Source: Planctomyces sp. SH-PL62 (GTDB lineage: Bacteria; Planctomycetota; Planctomycetia; Planctomycetales; Planctomycetaceae). From it: a stretch of DNA of 42,490 nucleotides. The DNA lies in the NCBI GenBank assembly GCA_945893045.1, contig CAMDEA010000063.1, positions 1-42,490 on the forward strand, given 5' to 3'. The notes beneath the pieces are model-generated. The model was not told the origin of the DNA and searched no databases. It saw only the letters and a list, made by a program, of their open reading frames with translations. Of this stretch, positions 1 to 8,400 are shown piece after piece (position 1 is the first letter of the stretch; each line of letters opens with the position of its first letter). A program made the position numbers and the translations under genes.

Positions 1-161
1 TTGTCTTTGGCGAGCGGGGCGGCGTCAGCCCCCCGGTCAGCGCTCGTGACAACCGGGGGGCTGACGCCACCCCGCTCGCCAGTCTGACTCGGCTCTTGGG
101 CGAGGCACCATGCCAGAGCGATCAGCGCGATTCCCAGACTGATGATCCAACGGCTCCACAT
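1..161 (-). CDS. Secreted protein, N-terminal part only (cut by left edge)
   Basis: An ATG at 161 opens a frame that stays open for 53 codons to the window edge. The first residues (MWSRWIISLGIALIALAWCL) are a typical signal peptide: two basic residues, a hydrophobic core, then AQEP as a likely cleavage region. An AGGCGAG ribosome-binding sequence lies in the end of the upstream gene, whose stop codon is only two bases away, so the two genes are probably translationally linked. The visible mature part is largely encoded by a long inverted repeat (8-81), giving a low-complexity stretch with GGVSPPVV and RGADAAPLA. The family cannot be recognised from this fragment. Confidence 0.6.
   Translation of the reverse strand, partial: MWSRWIISLGIALIALAWCLAQEPSQTGERGGVSPPVVTSADRGADAAPLAKD
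8..81. repeat. Long inverted repeat inside a reading frame
   Basis: Arms at 8-37 and 52-81 are reverse complements over 30 bases with one mismatch (C20 against A69), around a 14-base loop. The arm core is GCGAGCGGGG followed by CGTCAGCCCCCCGGT. Both arms are translated in the partial minus-strand gene, without a stop. This looks like a dispersed repeat that inserted into, or was co-opted as, coding sequence near the N-terminus of an exported protein. Confidence 0.75.
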
Positions 162-163
162 GA

Positions 164-835
164 TTACTCGCCTGACTTGCCAATCACGACCATTCGCAAC
201 GCGACCTTTGCTCCCCCCTTGGCGGACAGCACGGCGCTCAACATCGTGTGATCTTTGTCAGCATCATGCGTCAGAGTCGGTTTCTCAACCAACTTCTCGC
301 CCGGCAACAGCGAGAAAATAGCCGGGTGCGTCGAGCCTGACGTCTTGGCACTTCTCTCCGACAGCGCCTTAAACGCGGCGATCGGATTCGGATCGGTATC
401 CACTCCGGCCGGGATCGCCAAGAGAAAATCGGCCAGATCGCTCGTGCCGACATGGTTGCCGTCTTCCGGTTGCTGTCCGTAACGCAGCGTGAAGATTCCC
501 GGCTTGATCTCCTGCCCGCGGAAGTCGGTGTATTTCGATTTTGCCTGCACCTGCAACACGCCGATCAATTCCCCCGGCGCGAACGGATACTTCACGTTGA
601 GCGTCGGCTTGAAATTCGCCTTCATCGGCACTTCTTTGACCAGCCACACCGAGCAGACCGCACCGTCCTTGCCGACGATCCTCTGGCCTTTCGGATCGAC
701 GATCGCGGCGATCTCCTTCGACAAACCCTCCGGCAAAGCCGCGACCGCTTCGAGCTTGCTCTCGGCATGAACGGAACCAGCCAGCCACCACAATGCGGCG
801 GACACGACCGCCGCAGCCAACATTCTCAAACGCAT
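164..835 (-). CDS. Secreted conserved-type hypothetical protein
   Basis: The protein has 223 residues. The ATG at 835 was chosen over the longer frame because AGAGGAG lies just upstream (about 842-849) and because it gives a clean signal peptide (MRLRMLAAAVVSAALWWLAG, then SVHAES). The mature part begins with a segment rich in acidic and small residues, contains one Cys, and has a beta-rich middle (VPMKANFKPTLNVKYPF, GVLQVQAKSKYTDFRGQEIK). It shows no enzyme motif that I recognise. The partial exported protein starts two bases after its stop, and the DUF1326 gene lies upstream on the same strand. The sequence suggests a small periplasmic beta-rich protein; its function is unknown. Confidence 0.75.
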   Translation of the reverse strand: MRLRMLAAAVVSAALWWLAGSVHAESKLEAVAALPEGLSKEIAAIVDPKGQRIVGKDGAVCSVWLVKEVPMKANFKPTLNVKYPFAPGELIGVLQVQAKSKYTDFRGQEIKPGIFTLRYGQQPEDGNHVGTSDLADFLLAIPAGVDTDPNPIAAFKALSERSAKTSGSTHPAIFSLLPGEKLVEKPTLTHDADKDHTMLSAVLSAKGGAKVALRMVVIGKSGE

Positions 836-912
836 CGAACGAATCTCCTCTGGGGGTGACGACGAATCGGCCGGGATGGTAGTCGTGCCGTTCGCCGATT
901 TCATCAAACACA

Positions 913-944
913 ACAGCCCGGCTGTTTGCGAACAGCCGGGCTGT
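913..944 (-). terminator. Perfect hairpin downstream of the DUF1326 gene
   Basis: Arms 913-926 and 931-944 (core CAGCCCGGCTG) are perfect 14-base reverse complements around a TGCG loop. On the minus strand it follows the DUF1326 stop and precedes the next gene. No clean T-run follows (only TTGTGTTTG), so it may be a factor-dependent terminator, an mRNA-stabilising hairpin or another repeat. Confidence 0.35.
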
Positions 945-953
945 GATTCCAAC

Positions 954-1040
954 GTAGCCCGCTCTCGCCGAGAGCGGATGCGGCGAGCAAAGCTCGCCGC
1001 GGAATCGGCTCTTGGCAAGAGCCGGCGACATTGCAACTAC
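954..1040. repeat. Triple-hairpin element bounded by GTAG and CTAC
   Basis: GTAG (954-957) is followed by three perfect hairpins: 959-966/970-977 (8 bp), 980-988/992-1000 (9 bp, AAA loop) and 1006-1014/1016-1024 (9 bp). The element ends in CTAC (1037-1040), which overlaps the TAG stop codon of the DUF1326 gene. The GTAG-hairpin start resembles the element at 13393. Confidence 0.65.
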
Positions 1041-1717
1041 GACTTCACGCGGAACGTTGCCAGGAACGCACTGCGGGTGTTGTTGTTGGTCCATTTGCCG
1101 TTCAGGCCCTCGCCCTGGAACGACTGGCGCAGTGCATAAGCCGGCGCGAAATTCTCGACCTTCGTCAGCGGCTGGTAAAAGACCATCTCGTTCGTGCAGA
1201 CACAATCGGTCTTTTTCATCTGCCGAGTCTCAATCGACGCCAGCTTGCCGGCCGAGAAGACACCCTTGCCTTCGAGATGATCGTTCTTCAGCGTGATCGG
1301 AGCGGAGACGGTGTTGAGGACGTTCTTCGTCAACTCCTTCGCGTTGTCTTTGACGAACGCGATCAATGCACCGCGCTGCTCGGAGGAAGCATTCTCATCG
1401 ACGATGATGACCGCCGCCGTCTTGCCGGCCTGCATGGGGAAGATGCCATCGGTGCCCAGCGTTCCTTCGGCCTTCACCACCAACGCCACGCCCAGACCGT
1501 CCAGCGTCACTCCCTTCCAACTTCCCTCGTCCACTTTCCACGCCATGACCGCTTCTTTGCCCGCCAGGCTCATCTCCGCATTCCCAAAGCACGGCCCGGT
1601 GTAAACGTCGCAGGTCCGAGCCTCCAGGTACTCGCCGGTGATTTTGTCGGCGAGCGCCGCTTGAACTGAAACCATCCACAAAATCGTCGTGAGCAGCAAA
1701 GTAAAGCACTTCATCAT
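1037..1717 (-). CDS. DUF1326-like secreted protein
   Basis: The protein has 226 residues. The start at 1717 is set by AAGGAGC (about 1721-1727) a few bases upstream; a second ATG follows immediately at 1714, and the long 5' extension of the frame overlaps the preceding gene. The N-terminus is a signal peptide (hydrophobic stretch LLLTTILWMVSVQAALA). The mature start, GEYLEARTCDVYTGPCFGN, matches the opening of DUF1326 proteins, which have GEYLE followed by a Cys-containing CDV segment. Further Cys residues occur in a DCVC motif near residue 170. DUF1326 has no established biochemical role; the paired cysteines could bind metal or form disulfides, which is inference. It sits 107 bases downstream of the WD40 gene. 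Confidence 0.75.
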   Translation of the reverse strand: MMKCFTLLLTTILWMVSVQAALADKITGEYLEARTCDVYTGPCFGNAEMSLAGKEAVMAWKVDEGSWKGVTLDGLGVALVVKAEGTLGTDGIFPMQAGKTAAVIIVDENASSEQRGALIAFVKDNAKELTKNVLNTVSAPITLKNDHLEGKGVFSAGKLASIETRQMKKTDCVCTNEMVFYQPLTKVENFAPAYALRQSFQGEGLNGKWTNNNTRSAFLATFRVKS

Positions 1718-1823
1718 CAAGCTCCTTTGACCAAGGGCAGACTGCGTTGAGCGGATTCCAAAACAGTGAGGATTCTTGCCTCGATTCACGATAACTGACA
1801 AGTGAAAAATCCCTGCAAGATCA

Positions 1824-4688
1824 TTACTTCGCGGCCGCTTGAGCGGTCGTGTCTGGCGGCTTGGGGGGATCGAACTGGCGAATCGGTTGAGCGTTCGTGC
1901 CGTTCCAAACGCGGAGCACTCCGTCTTCGCCGGCAGCGACGACGATTTGCTCGTCGCGAGAGGCGGCGGCGCAGTACATGAAATCGGTCCCTCCGGCAAA
2001 GGCTCGCGGCTGCGATCCATTGGCCGCGTTGTGGTAGCGAACGGTCTTGTCACCACCGGAGCTAATCACATTCTCGGTGACTCCCAGGAAGCGGATCGAC
2101 GTGACCTGCTTGGAATAGCCGGGGATCGTGCGAGCTTGCTCGCCGGTTTCGACGTTCCAGATTTTGATGGCGTTGTCGGCACCGGCGCTGGCCAGCAGGC
2201 TGTTGTCGGCTTTGATCGACACGCCCAGCACATGATGTGTGTGCCCTTCAAAGGCTTTGATCAGTTTCCCGGCGGCGATATCCCACAGCTTGACGAACTT
2301 GTCCGCCGCTCCGGTGACGAGGTACTTGCCGTCGCGGCTGAACTCGATGCTCATCACCGTATCGCTGTGAGCGTCCTTGAATTCCTTGGCCATCGTTTGC
2401 GCGGCGACGTCCCAAATGAAAAGCTCTCCGCTACGAGAGGCTTCGCCGCCGCCGGTCGCCAGCCATTTTCCGTCACGGCTGAACGCGAGACTCAGCACGC
2501 GCGCCGCGAACGGCGAGCCGGCGAAGTCGAGCGGCGTTTCCTTTTTCGGACCGAGCTGTCCGATCAGCGACCAAGTCGGGATCGTCGTCCACACTGCGGC
2601 GGTTTGATCGGCCGAGCCGCTCACCACGAGACCATTCGGGCCGGTGACAATCGCACCGACAGCAGCCTTGTGGCCGGCGAACGTTTCAATGGCTTTGCCA
2701 GTCGTGCTGTCCCAGACATGAATCAGGGTGTCATCGGACGTCGTGAGCAACCGCTTGCCATCCACCGAGAACGCGACACCTTTCACTGGCTTCAATCCAG
2801 CGACGTCCGCATCGGTCGCGGCTTTCAAGTCGGCGTCAGCTTTCGTGACTGCGGCAGTCATCGCATCTTGCTGAACCTTCGCGGCGGCGACTTGATCGAC
2901 GGCCGACTTCGCGGCCGTTTCCGCCAGCGTGATTGCTCGCATGGCCGAGGCCACGGTGTCTTGCCGTTTCTTCAGTTCATCCATTTGCTTCGTGACTTCC
3001 GCAGCAGCGTCGGTCGAAACCTTCGCGAGGGCAGCGTCATCCTTCTTTTCGTCCGCCGCTTTCTTGGCGGCTTCGGCCTTGGTGACGGCTTCTTTCACTT
3101 TTGGATCTTGTTCGGCCACGGCTTTGTCGGCGTTGGTCTTCGCTTCAGTGGCCTTCTTGACCGCTTCGTCCCGTTCCTTTTGATTGGTCTCTGAAGCCTT
3201 GGACGTGGCATCGGCCAGAGCCTTGAATTGTTGCGCGACCTTCTGGTCCTCGGTGCGTTCGACAACGGCTCGGTTGAGCGTTACGTCTCCCTTGAGTTCC
3301 ACGACTTGCGCACCGGTCTGGTTGTTCCACAGCTTGGCGATGTTGTTCGGGCTGCCGGTCGCGACAAACAATCCGTCGGCGCGAACAGCCACCGAATTGA
3401 CTGGGCCACCGTGAGCAAACTGTCGGACTTGGGTGCCTGCGGCGAGATCCCAAACCCGAGCCGTTTGGTCTTCACTACCCGACAGAATTTGAGCGCCCGG
3501 GGCGATGAGCGCGAGCGCGTTGATCGGACCCGTGTGGCCTTTGATTTCTTTCTCAGGCGTGAACGGCGCGGCTGCCGGAATGGGCCAGATGCGAATGATG
3601 TTGTCCGCTTGCCCGACGATCACCTTGGCTCCGTCAGCGGTGAAGACGACCGCTTTGGCCGGCGCGGGAGATTCAATCTTGTTGGCTTCCGTGCCGTCGG
3701 CGAGGTTCCAAACTCGGATCGTCTTGTCTTCGGAGGCTGACGCGAGTTTGGTTCCATCCGCGCTGAATGCGAGGCTGTGAATCGCCGCCGCATGTCCGGC
3801 CAACACTTTGCGCGCCGCTCCGTCCGCGAGGTTCCACAACTTGATGGCGTTATCGGCTCCGGCCGTCGCGAGCGTTTGCCCGTTGGGACTGACGGCGACC
3901 GTCGTCACGACAGCGCCGACCGCGATCTCACGCGTGCGATTCGTGGCGGGACGCTGCCAGAGCTTCACCGTGCGGTATCCGCCCGATGCGATCGTGCGAC
4001 CGTCCGGGCTGAACGCCAGCGAATGCACGAAGTCGCGATGCGCCGCTCCGGTCGGATACATCGGCTTGCCGTTGTGCTGGATCGCGTTGAGATTCGGATC
4101 GAGCAGCCGCCCGATCTCATCGCCAGTCTCGACATCGAGCAGCAGCACTTGATTGGCTCGTCCGGCCGCGACGTAGCGGCCCCACGGAGCCATTGCCACC
4201 GAGTAAATCGCCTTCGCGGTCGTTGGCACCGGCTGCCAATTGACTTGGTCTTTCATGCCCCCCATGCCGCCGGTCGCGCCTTCGATGATCCACTGTCGCA
4301 AGATGCCGAGTTCTTTCGGCGTGAGCGCCTTCGCATCGACCTTGTTCGGCAACGGTGGCATCGCCGGACCTTTGGCTCGCGCGGCCACGAGATACAGCAA
4401 ACTCTTGTCTGGATCCTTCAGCACGATCGACGGGCCGCGCTTGCCACCTTTGATCATGGCATCGAGCTTCTCTAAGTTGAGCTTGCTCTCCTGCTGGCCA
4501 AGGTTGTGGCAGGCGATGCAGTTGTTTTCGAGGATCGGCAGGATGTCCTTGTCGAAATCGACCGGCCGGCCGAGGTTGATCGCCTCCGGCTGAATCGCGT
4601 TCGCCGCCGGCTTGGCTTCCTGAGCCATCAACGACGAGGAACCCAGAACGGTCAAACCACAGATCAAGAGGAACGAGGTGGGACGCAT
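1824..4688 (-). CDS. Cytochrome-domain WD40 protein with an inserted coiled coil
   Basis: The protein has 954 residues. It has a signal peptide (LLICGLTVLGSSSLMA), then a planctomycete-type cytochrome domain with heme motif CIACH at 57-61 and a possible Met ligand at M110 (AMPPL). WD40 repeats follow in two blocks, about residues 165-470 and 630-940, with repeated LAFSPDG, IKLWN and VKLWD signatures. Between the blocks lies a roughly 150-residue Ala/Lys/Glu-rich segment (about 475-630) with strong coiled-coil character. It is probably periplasmic or cell-surface, with a heme domain tethered to propeller blades. An AAAGAG lies upstream of the ATG. It follows the Uma2 gene by 44 bases and so probably belongs to the same transcript. 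A link to redox or degradation machinery is inferred from the domain mix only. Confidence 0.9.
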   Translation of the reverse strand: MRPTSFLLICGLTVLGSSSLMAQEAKPAANAIQPEAINLGRPVDFDKDILPILENNCIACHNLGQQESKLNLEKLDAMIKGGKRGPSIVLKDPDKSLLYLVAARAKGPAMPPLPNKVDAKALTPKELGILRQWIIEGATGGMGGMKDQVNWQPVPTTAKAIYSVAMAPWGRYVAAGRANQVLLLDVETGDEIGRLLDPNLNAIQHNGKPMYPTGAAHRDFVHSLAFSPDGRTIASGGYRTVKLWQRPATNRTREIAVGAVVTTVAVSPNGQTLATAGADNAIKLWNLADGAARKVLAGHAAAIHSLAFSADGTKLASASEDKTIRVWNLADGTEANKIESPAPAKAVVFTADGAKVIVGQADNIIRIWPIPAAAPFTPEKEIKGHTGPINALALIAPGAQILSGSEDQTARVWDLAAGTQVRQFAHGGPVNSVAVRADGLFVATGSPNNIAKLWNNQTGAQVVELKGDVTLNRAVVERTEDQKVAQQFKALADATSKASETNQKERDEAVKKATEAKTNADKAVAEQDPKVKEAVTKAEAAKKAADEKKDDAALAKVSTDAAAEVTKQMDELKKRQDTVASAMRAITLAETAAKSAVDQVAAAKVQQDAMTAAVTKADADLKAATDADVAGLKPVKGVAFSVDGKRLLTTSDDTLIHVWDSTTGKAIETFAGHKAAVGAIVTGPNGLVVSGSADQTAAVWTTIPTWSLIGQLGPKKETPLDFAGSPFAARVLSLAFSRDGKWLATGGGEASRSGELFIWDVAAQTMAKEFKDAHSDTVMSIEFSRDGKYLVTGAADKFVKLWDIAAGKLIKAFEGHTHHVLGVSIKADNSLLASAGADNAIKIWNVETGEQARTIPGYSKQVTSIRFLGVTENVISSGGDKTVRYHNAANGSQPRAFAGGTDFMYCAAASRDEQIVVAAGEDGVLRVWNGTNAQPIRQFDPPKPPDTTAQAAAK

Positions 4689-4732
4689 GGCGGGACTCTT
4701 TCAAAAGGATGGAATCTTTCCGCAAGACGGAA

Positions 4733-5377
4733 TCACTTGGCAAACACTTTAGCGACCGGAATCTCAAATCCCGGCACCACGGTTGATCGAACGAGGTCTG
4801 AAATTCCCAACGGATCTGACTCAGCGTATTGGCTGACCTGTAACCGGAACACGATCACTTCCTGCTGTTCGGGATCGACGACCCAATACTCCGCGATACC
4901 GGCCACCGCGTATTCCGCACGCTTGTCAATCAGGTCGCGTTTTCGATTAGAGGCTCCTTCGCTGACGATCTCCACGACCAGCTCGGCACTATCGAGATAC
5001 TTGTCCGCGTCCGATTCCTCAGGAGCCGCAGAGCGGTTGAAGAGGATGTCCGGTTCGCGGAACTTCAGCGGAGCCACGAGCAATGGCATCGGCGTACACA
5101 GCACAGTTCCTAATTCGTGAACTTGAACGTAAACACGCAACGGCACCGCAATGTTCATTAAGACGTTTTGGTGCCGGATGCTCGGCATGGGAAGTACCTC
5201 AATCCGTCCATTGTCAAACTCAACCAGTTGATTGCCCGGCAAATCGAGATAGTCGTACTTGCTCCAGGCACCTTGGTTGGGAAACAACAGCGCCACCTCC
5301 CAGGCCGGCAGACGCTCGGCGAGTGCATCCGATTGCGGCGGTGATGGTGCGAGTTCTGGAAGTGTGGCAGTGCTCAT
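4733..5377 (-). CDS. Uma2 family protein (restriction-endonuclease-like fold)
   Basis: The protein has 214 residues and no signal peptide. It carries the hallmarks of the Uma2/DUF820 family: an N-terminal helix and YDYLDLPGNQLVEFDNGRIE, then FREPDILF, then the block VVEIVSEGASNRKRDLIDKR followed by AEYWVVDP. The Asp of EPDILF, the Glu of VVEIVSE and the Lys of RKRDLIDK correspond to the PD-(D/E)xK-like residues expected for this family. AGGAG lies 8 bases before the ATG. The family is hugely expanded in cyanobacteria and planctomycetes, and its substrates are mostly unknown. It is odd as the only predicted cytosolic protein among exported neighbours, 44 bases from each. Confidence 0.88.
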   Translation of the reverse strand: MSTATLPELAPSPPQSDALAERLPAWEVALLFPNQGAWSKYDYLDLPGNQLVEFDNGRIEVLPMPSIRHQNVLMNIAVPLRVYVQVHELGTVLCTPMPLLVAPLKFREPDILFNRSAAPEESDADKYLDSAELVVEIVSEGASNRKRDLIDKRAEYAVAGIAEYWVVDPEQQEVIVFRLQVSQYAESDPLGISDLVRSTVVPGFEIPVAKVFAK

Positions 5378-5421
5378 GCGAGTGCTCCTGCGAATCGCGA
5401 CGATGATCGCGGACTCACAGA

Positions 5422-8400
5422 CTATTTCTGGACGTTGATCGCGACGACACCATCGGAGGCCGCGACGGCCCCATCAAAGTCGGCGGACGCGCGGATGACG
5501 GCGTTGGCGATCGCTCCTTCGGTGGCGTCGCCCGTGGCGGTGACGATGATCGCGCCTTCGGCCTTGTCGGCGGGGATCGTGACTTTCTCGGCCGCGAGTC
5601 CGACGGTGCCCGGAGGCGGAACGAGTTCGAGTGTCACTGGCCCTGCGAATCCATTGACTCGCTGGATCGTGACTTTGACCTCGACCTTGTCTCCACGCTT
5701 GACCGCACCGGCATTGGCCGGAGCCGTGGTGACGTTGACGGCGTTGGGCTTCACGCTGATGACGATCGGTGTCGAAGGTGTGAAGACGTTGACCGGGTTC
5801 GCCTTCGTCGCGGTGTTGGTATCGGTGAGAACTTTTTCCTTTGCGGCTTTGTCGGCCAGAGCCGCTTTGTTCTTATCGTCGGCGGCTTTCGCGTCCGCTT
5901 CGCCCTTCGTCTTGGCAGCGATGGCGGCTTTGTTCGCGGCGTCGGAATCGGCGAGAGCTTTGTCGGCAATGACTAGCGCATCGGCAGCTTTCTTGGCTTC
6001 CTCTTGAGCGGTCGTCAGCGCCTTCGCGGTCGCCTCCTTGTCCGCATCAGTGGTGGCTTTGTCTTTGGCTTCGGTTGCCTTCTTCACGGCCTCGGTGGTT
6101 TCGGCGACTTTCTTAGCGGCCGCCTCTTTGTCGGTGGTCGCCTTCTTGAACGCAGCGTCAGTCTCGACGGCCTTCTTGGTAGCGGCCTCTTTTTCGGCGT
6201 TGGCTTTGGTCAGCGCTTCGGTGGCTTGAGTCGCGGCAGCGACGGACAGGTCGAGCGCGGCCTTGGCCTTGTCGGCGAGTTCCGGCCGGCGGCGGTATTG
6301 CACGGCGGCGGTGGCCTTCATGTAGAGCGTGTAGGTTCCGACCGGCACGTTGTTCGGCAGGAAGATGCGATAGACCCCGTCGGCCGCACCCTTGTTGATC
6401 GGCTTGTTCTCGACTTGAGCGTTTTGAGGCGTGCCAACAAACGTCAGGGTCACGTTTTCATCGAAGCCGTTTCGCTTAAGAAGTTTCACGGGGATGAGGA
6501 TCTGCCGGTTGTGGTTGGCATCGACTCGGAAGACATCGGTGCTGACTTGGAAGGGGTAGGCTTCCGGTGTGATCGCCAAGCAAAAATCTCGAGAGAGCCG
6601 AGAGATTGGTCCCGCCACCGCGAGGTTACCGTCCCAAACGGTCGTCGCTGCTCGGCCGACATGGGCGACGTTGCGAGCCGCCGCATTTTGTGCGGCGATG
6701 GCCGCGGTCACGGCGGCGTTGGCGTCCGCGATTCTCTTCTCGGCTGCTGCTTGAGCGGCCGTCGCAGCTTTGAGTTTCGCGACAGTTTGATCGTGTTCCG
6801 TGACCGCTTTGGTTTTCGCCTGCTCGCTGGTCTTCAAAACATTGGCCGTATCGGTGGCTGTTTTGTCAGCAACCGTCTTCTCTTGAACTGCGGCTTTCGT
6901 GGCAGCGTCGGCTTCGTTCGCGGCTTTCTCTGCCACGGCGAAAGCGTTTTTCAGTTCTTGTTTGTCCTTGTCTTTGTCAAGTTCCGTCTTCGCCGCCGCA
7001 AGTTTGTCGATCGCGACCTTGAGTGCGGCTGCGGTGTCCGTCGCTTTTTTGTCAGAGACGACTTTCGCGTCGGCCGCTTTCTTGGCGAGATCGGCATCGG
7101 CGGTGAATTTCGTCTCGGCAGCCTGTCGCGTGGCGAGGAATTTCTTTTCGTCCTCGGCAGCCTTGGCGGCGTCTTGCTGGGTCTTCGGCAACGCATCGAC
7201 CGCTGGCTTCACCGTCGCTTTGGCGTCCGCGACAGCTTTGACCTTCGCGTTATCTTCGATGCGAGCCTTCGCCACGATCTTCGCGAAGCCGAACGTCCCG
7301 TCGGCCGCGTCCTCGGTCGCCGAAAACACGATCGTCGAATTCGTCTGGCCGGGGCCGATGCTCGTCCCTTTACAGGTGATCCCCGGCGGCAAGTTTTCAA
7401 CCGTGACGTCGATCGCGCCGTTATAGCCGTCGCGGCGGAACACGATGACTCGGCAAGAGTAGTTCTCCCCCTTGCGGAGATTCGCGGGATACGTCGCGGC
7501 GGTCGTGTTGTTGTCGGCCAGCGGAGACTCCGGCAGAATCACGACCTTGAAGTCGGGACTCTCTTTGCGAATCGCCAGCCGATAGACCATACGAGCGTTG
7601 CCGCGCGACTCGTAGTAGCGGTCGCGGATCGTCAAACGATAAGTGCCGTCGGCCGGCACCACGAACTGAAACGCCGGATCGTCGCTGAGCGTCTCGAAGA
7701 CGTTCGGAATCAAGTTCACGCCGGTGTCGTCCTGAGCCGTGATCCGCTGGACGGTCTCGACTCCCTTGTCGTCCTTGGTGACTCGATCGAGCGTGATGTA
7801 CGGGTCGGCGGACGAACCGTGGCGGTCACCAAACGCTTCGATCCAATAAACTTCTTGCGCCTTGGCGTCGAACGTGAAGAAGTCCACGTCGCCGCGAGCC
7901 TGAAACTGTCCCGCGACTTCCGCCGGAACCGTCAACTTGTTGGCTTGAGCCGGCGTGTCATTCGGTTCTTGTTCCAAACCGACTGGCATCGAGGACACAA
8001 ACAATGTCAGTGGATTCGCATTGCCAGCCGGCGTGTTCCAGACATAGCTGAAGGCGTCGACGCCGCCTTGAATCGTTCCGAGGTTATCCGTGGCCTGGGT
8101 ATTCTCGACATCGCCGGGAACGGTGACCGACACAGCGACTTTTTCAAGCGGCCGGCCATCAACGCTGACTCCGGCCGGTTGTCCGCCCGGCAGGTTGCGG
8201 CCGAAAAGCGTGATTTGCGTGTTCGCTCCGGCGACTCCAGCGGGGGGCAGCGTGAAGTCGATGTAGGGGCCGGTTGTGATCGTCAGCCGATAGAAGTGAT
8301 CGACACTACCGGCGTAGACCTGGTCGATGATTCGGAGGAAGTAATCGCCATCGGCGGGCAGTGTGACGTCGAGCAACGCGTCACGTTTGGCCACACTCCG

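Noticed and set aside
1839..3194. 451-codon plus-strand open frame
   Set aside because: It is antisense to the WD40 protein; composition is that of a shadow frame.
5790..7200. Possible tandem DNA repeats in the PPC gene
   Set aside because: The regularity is at the level of Ala/Lys/Asp codons in a coiled coil; no exact repeat unit of constant length is visible.
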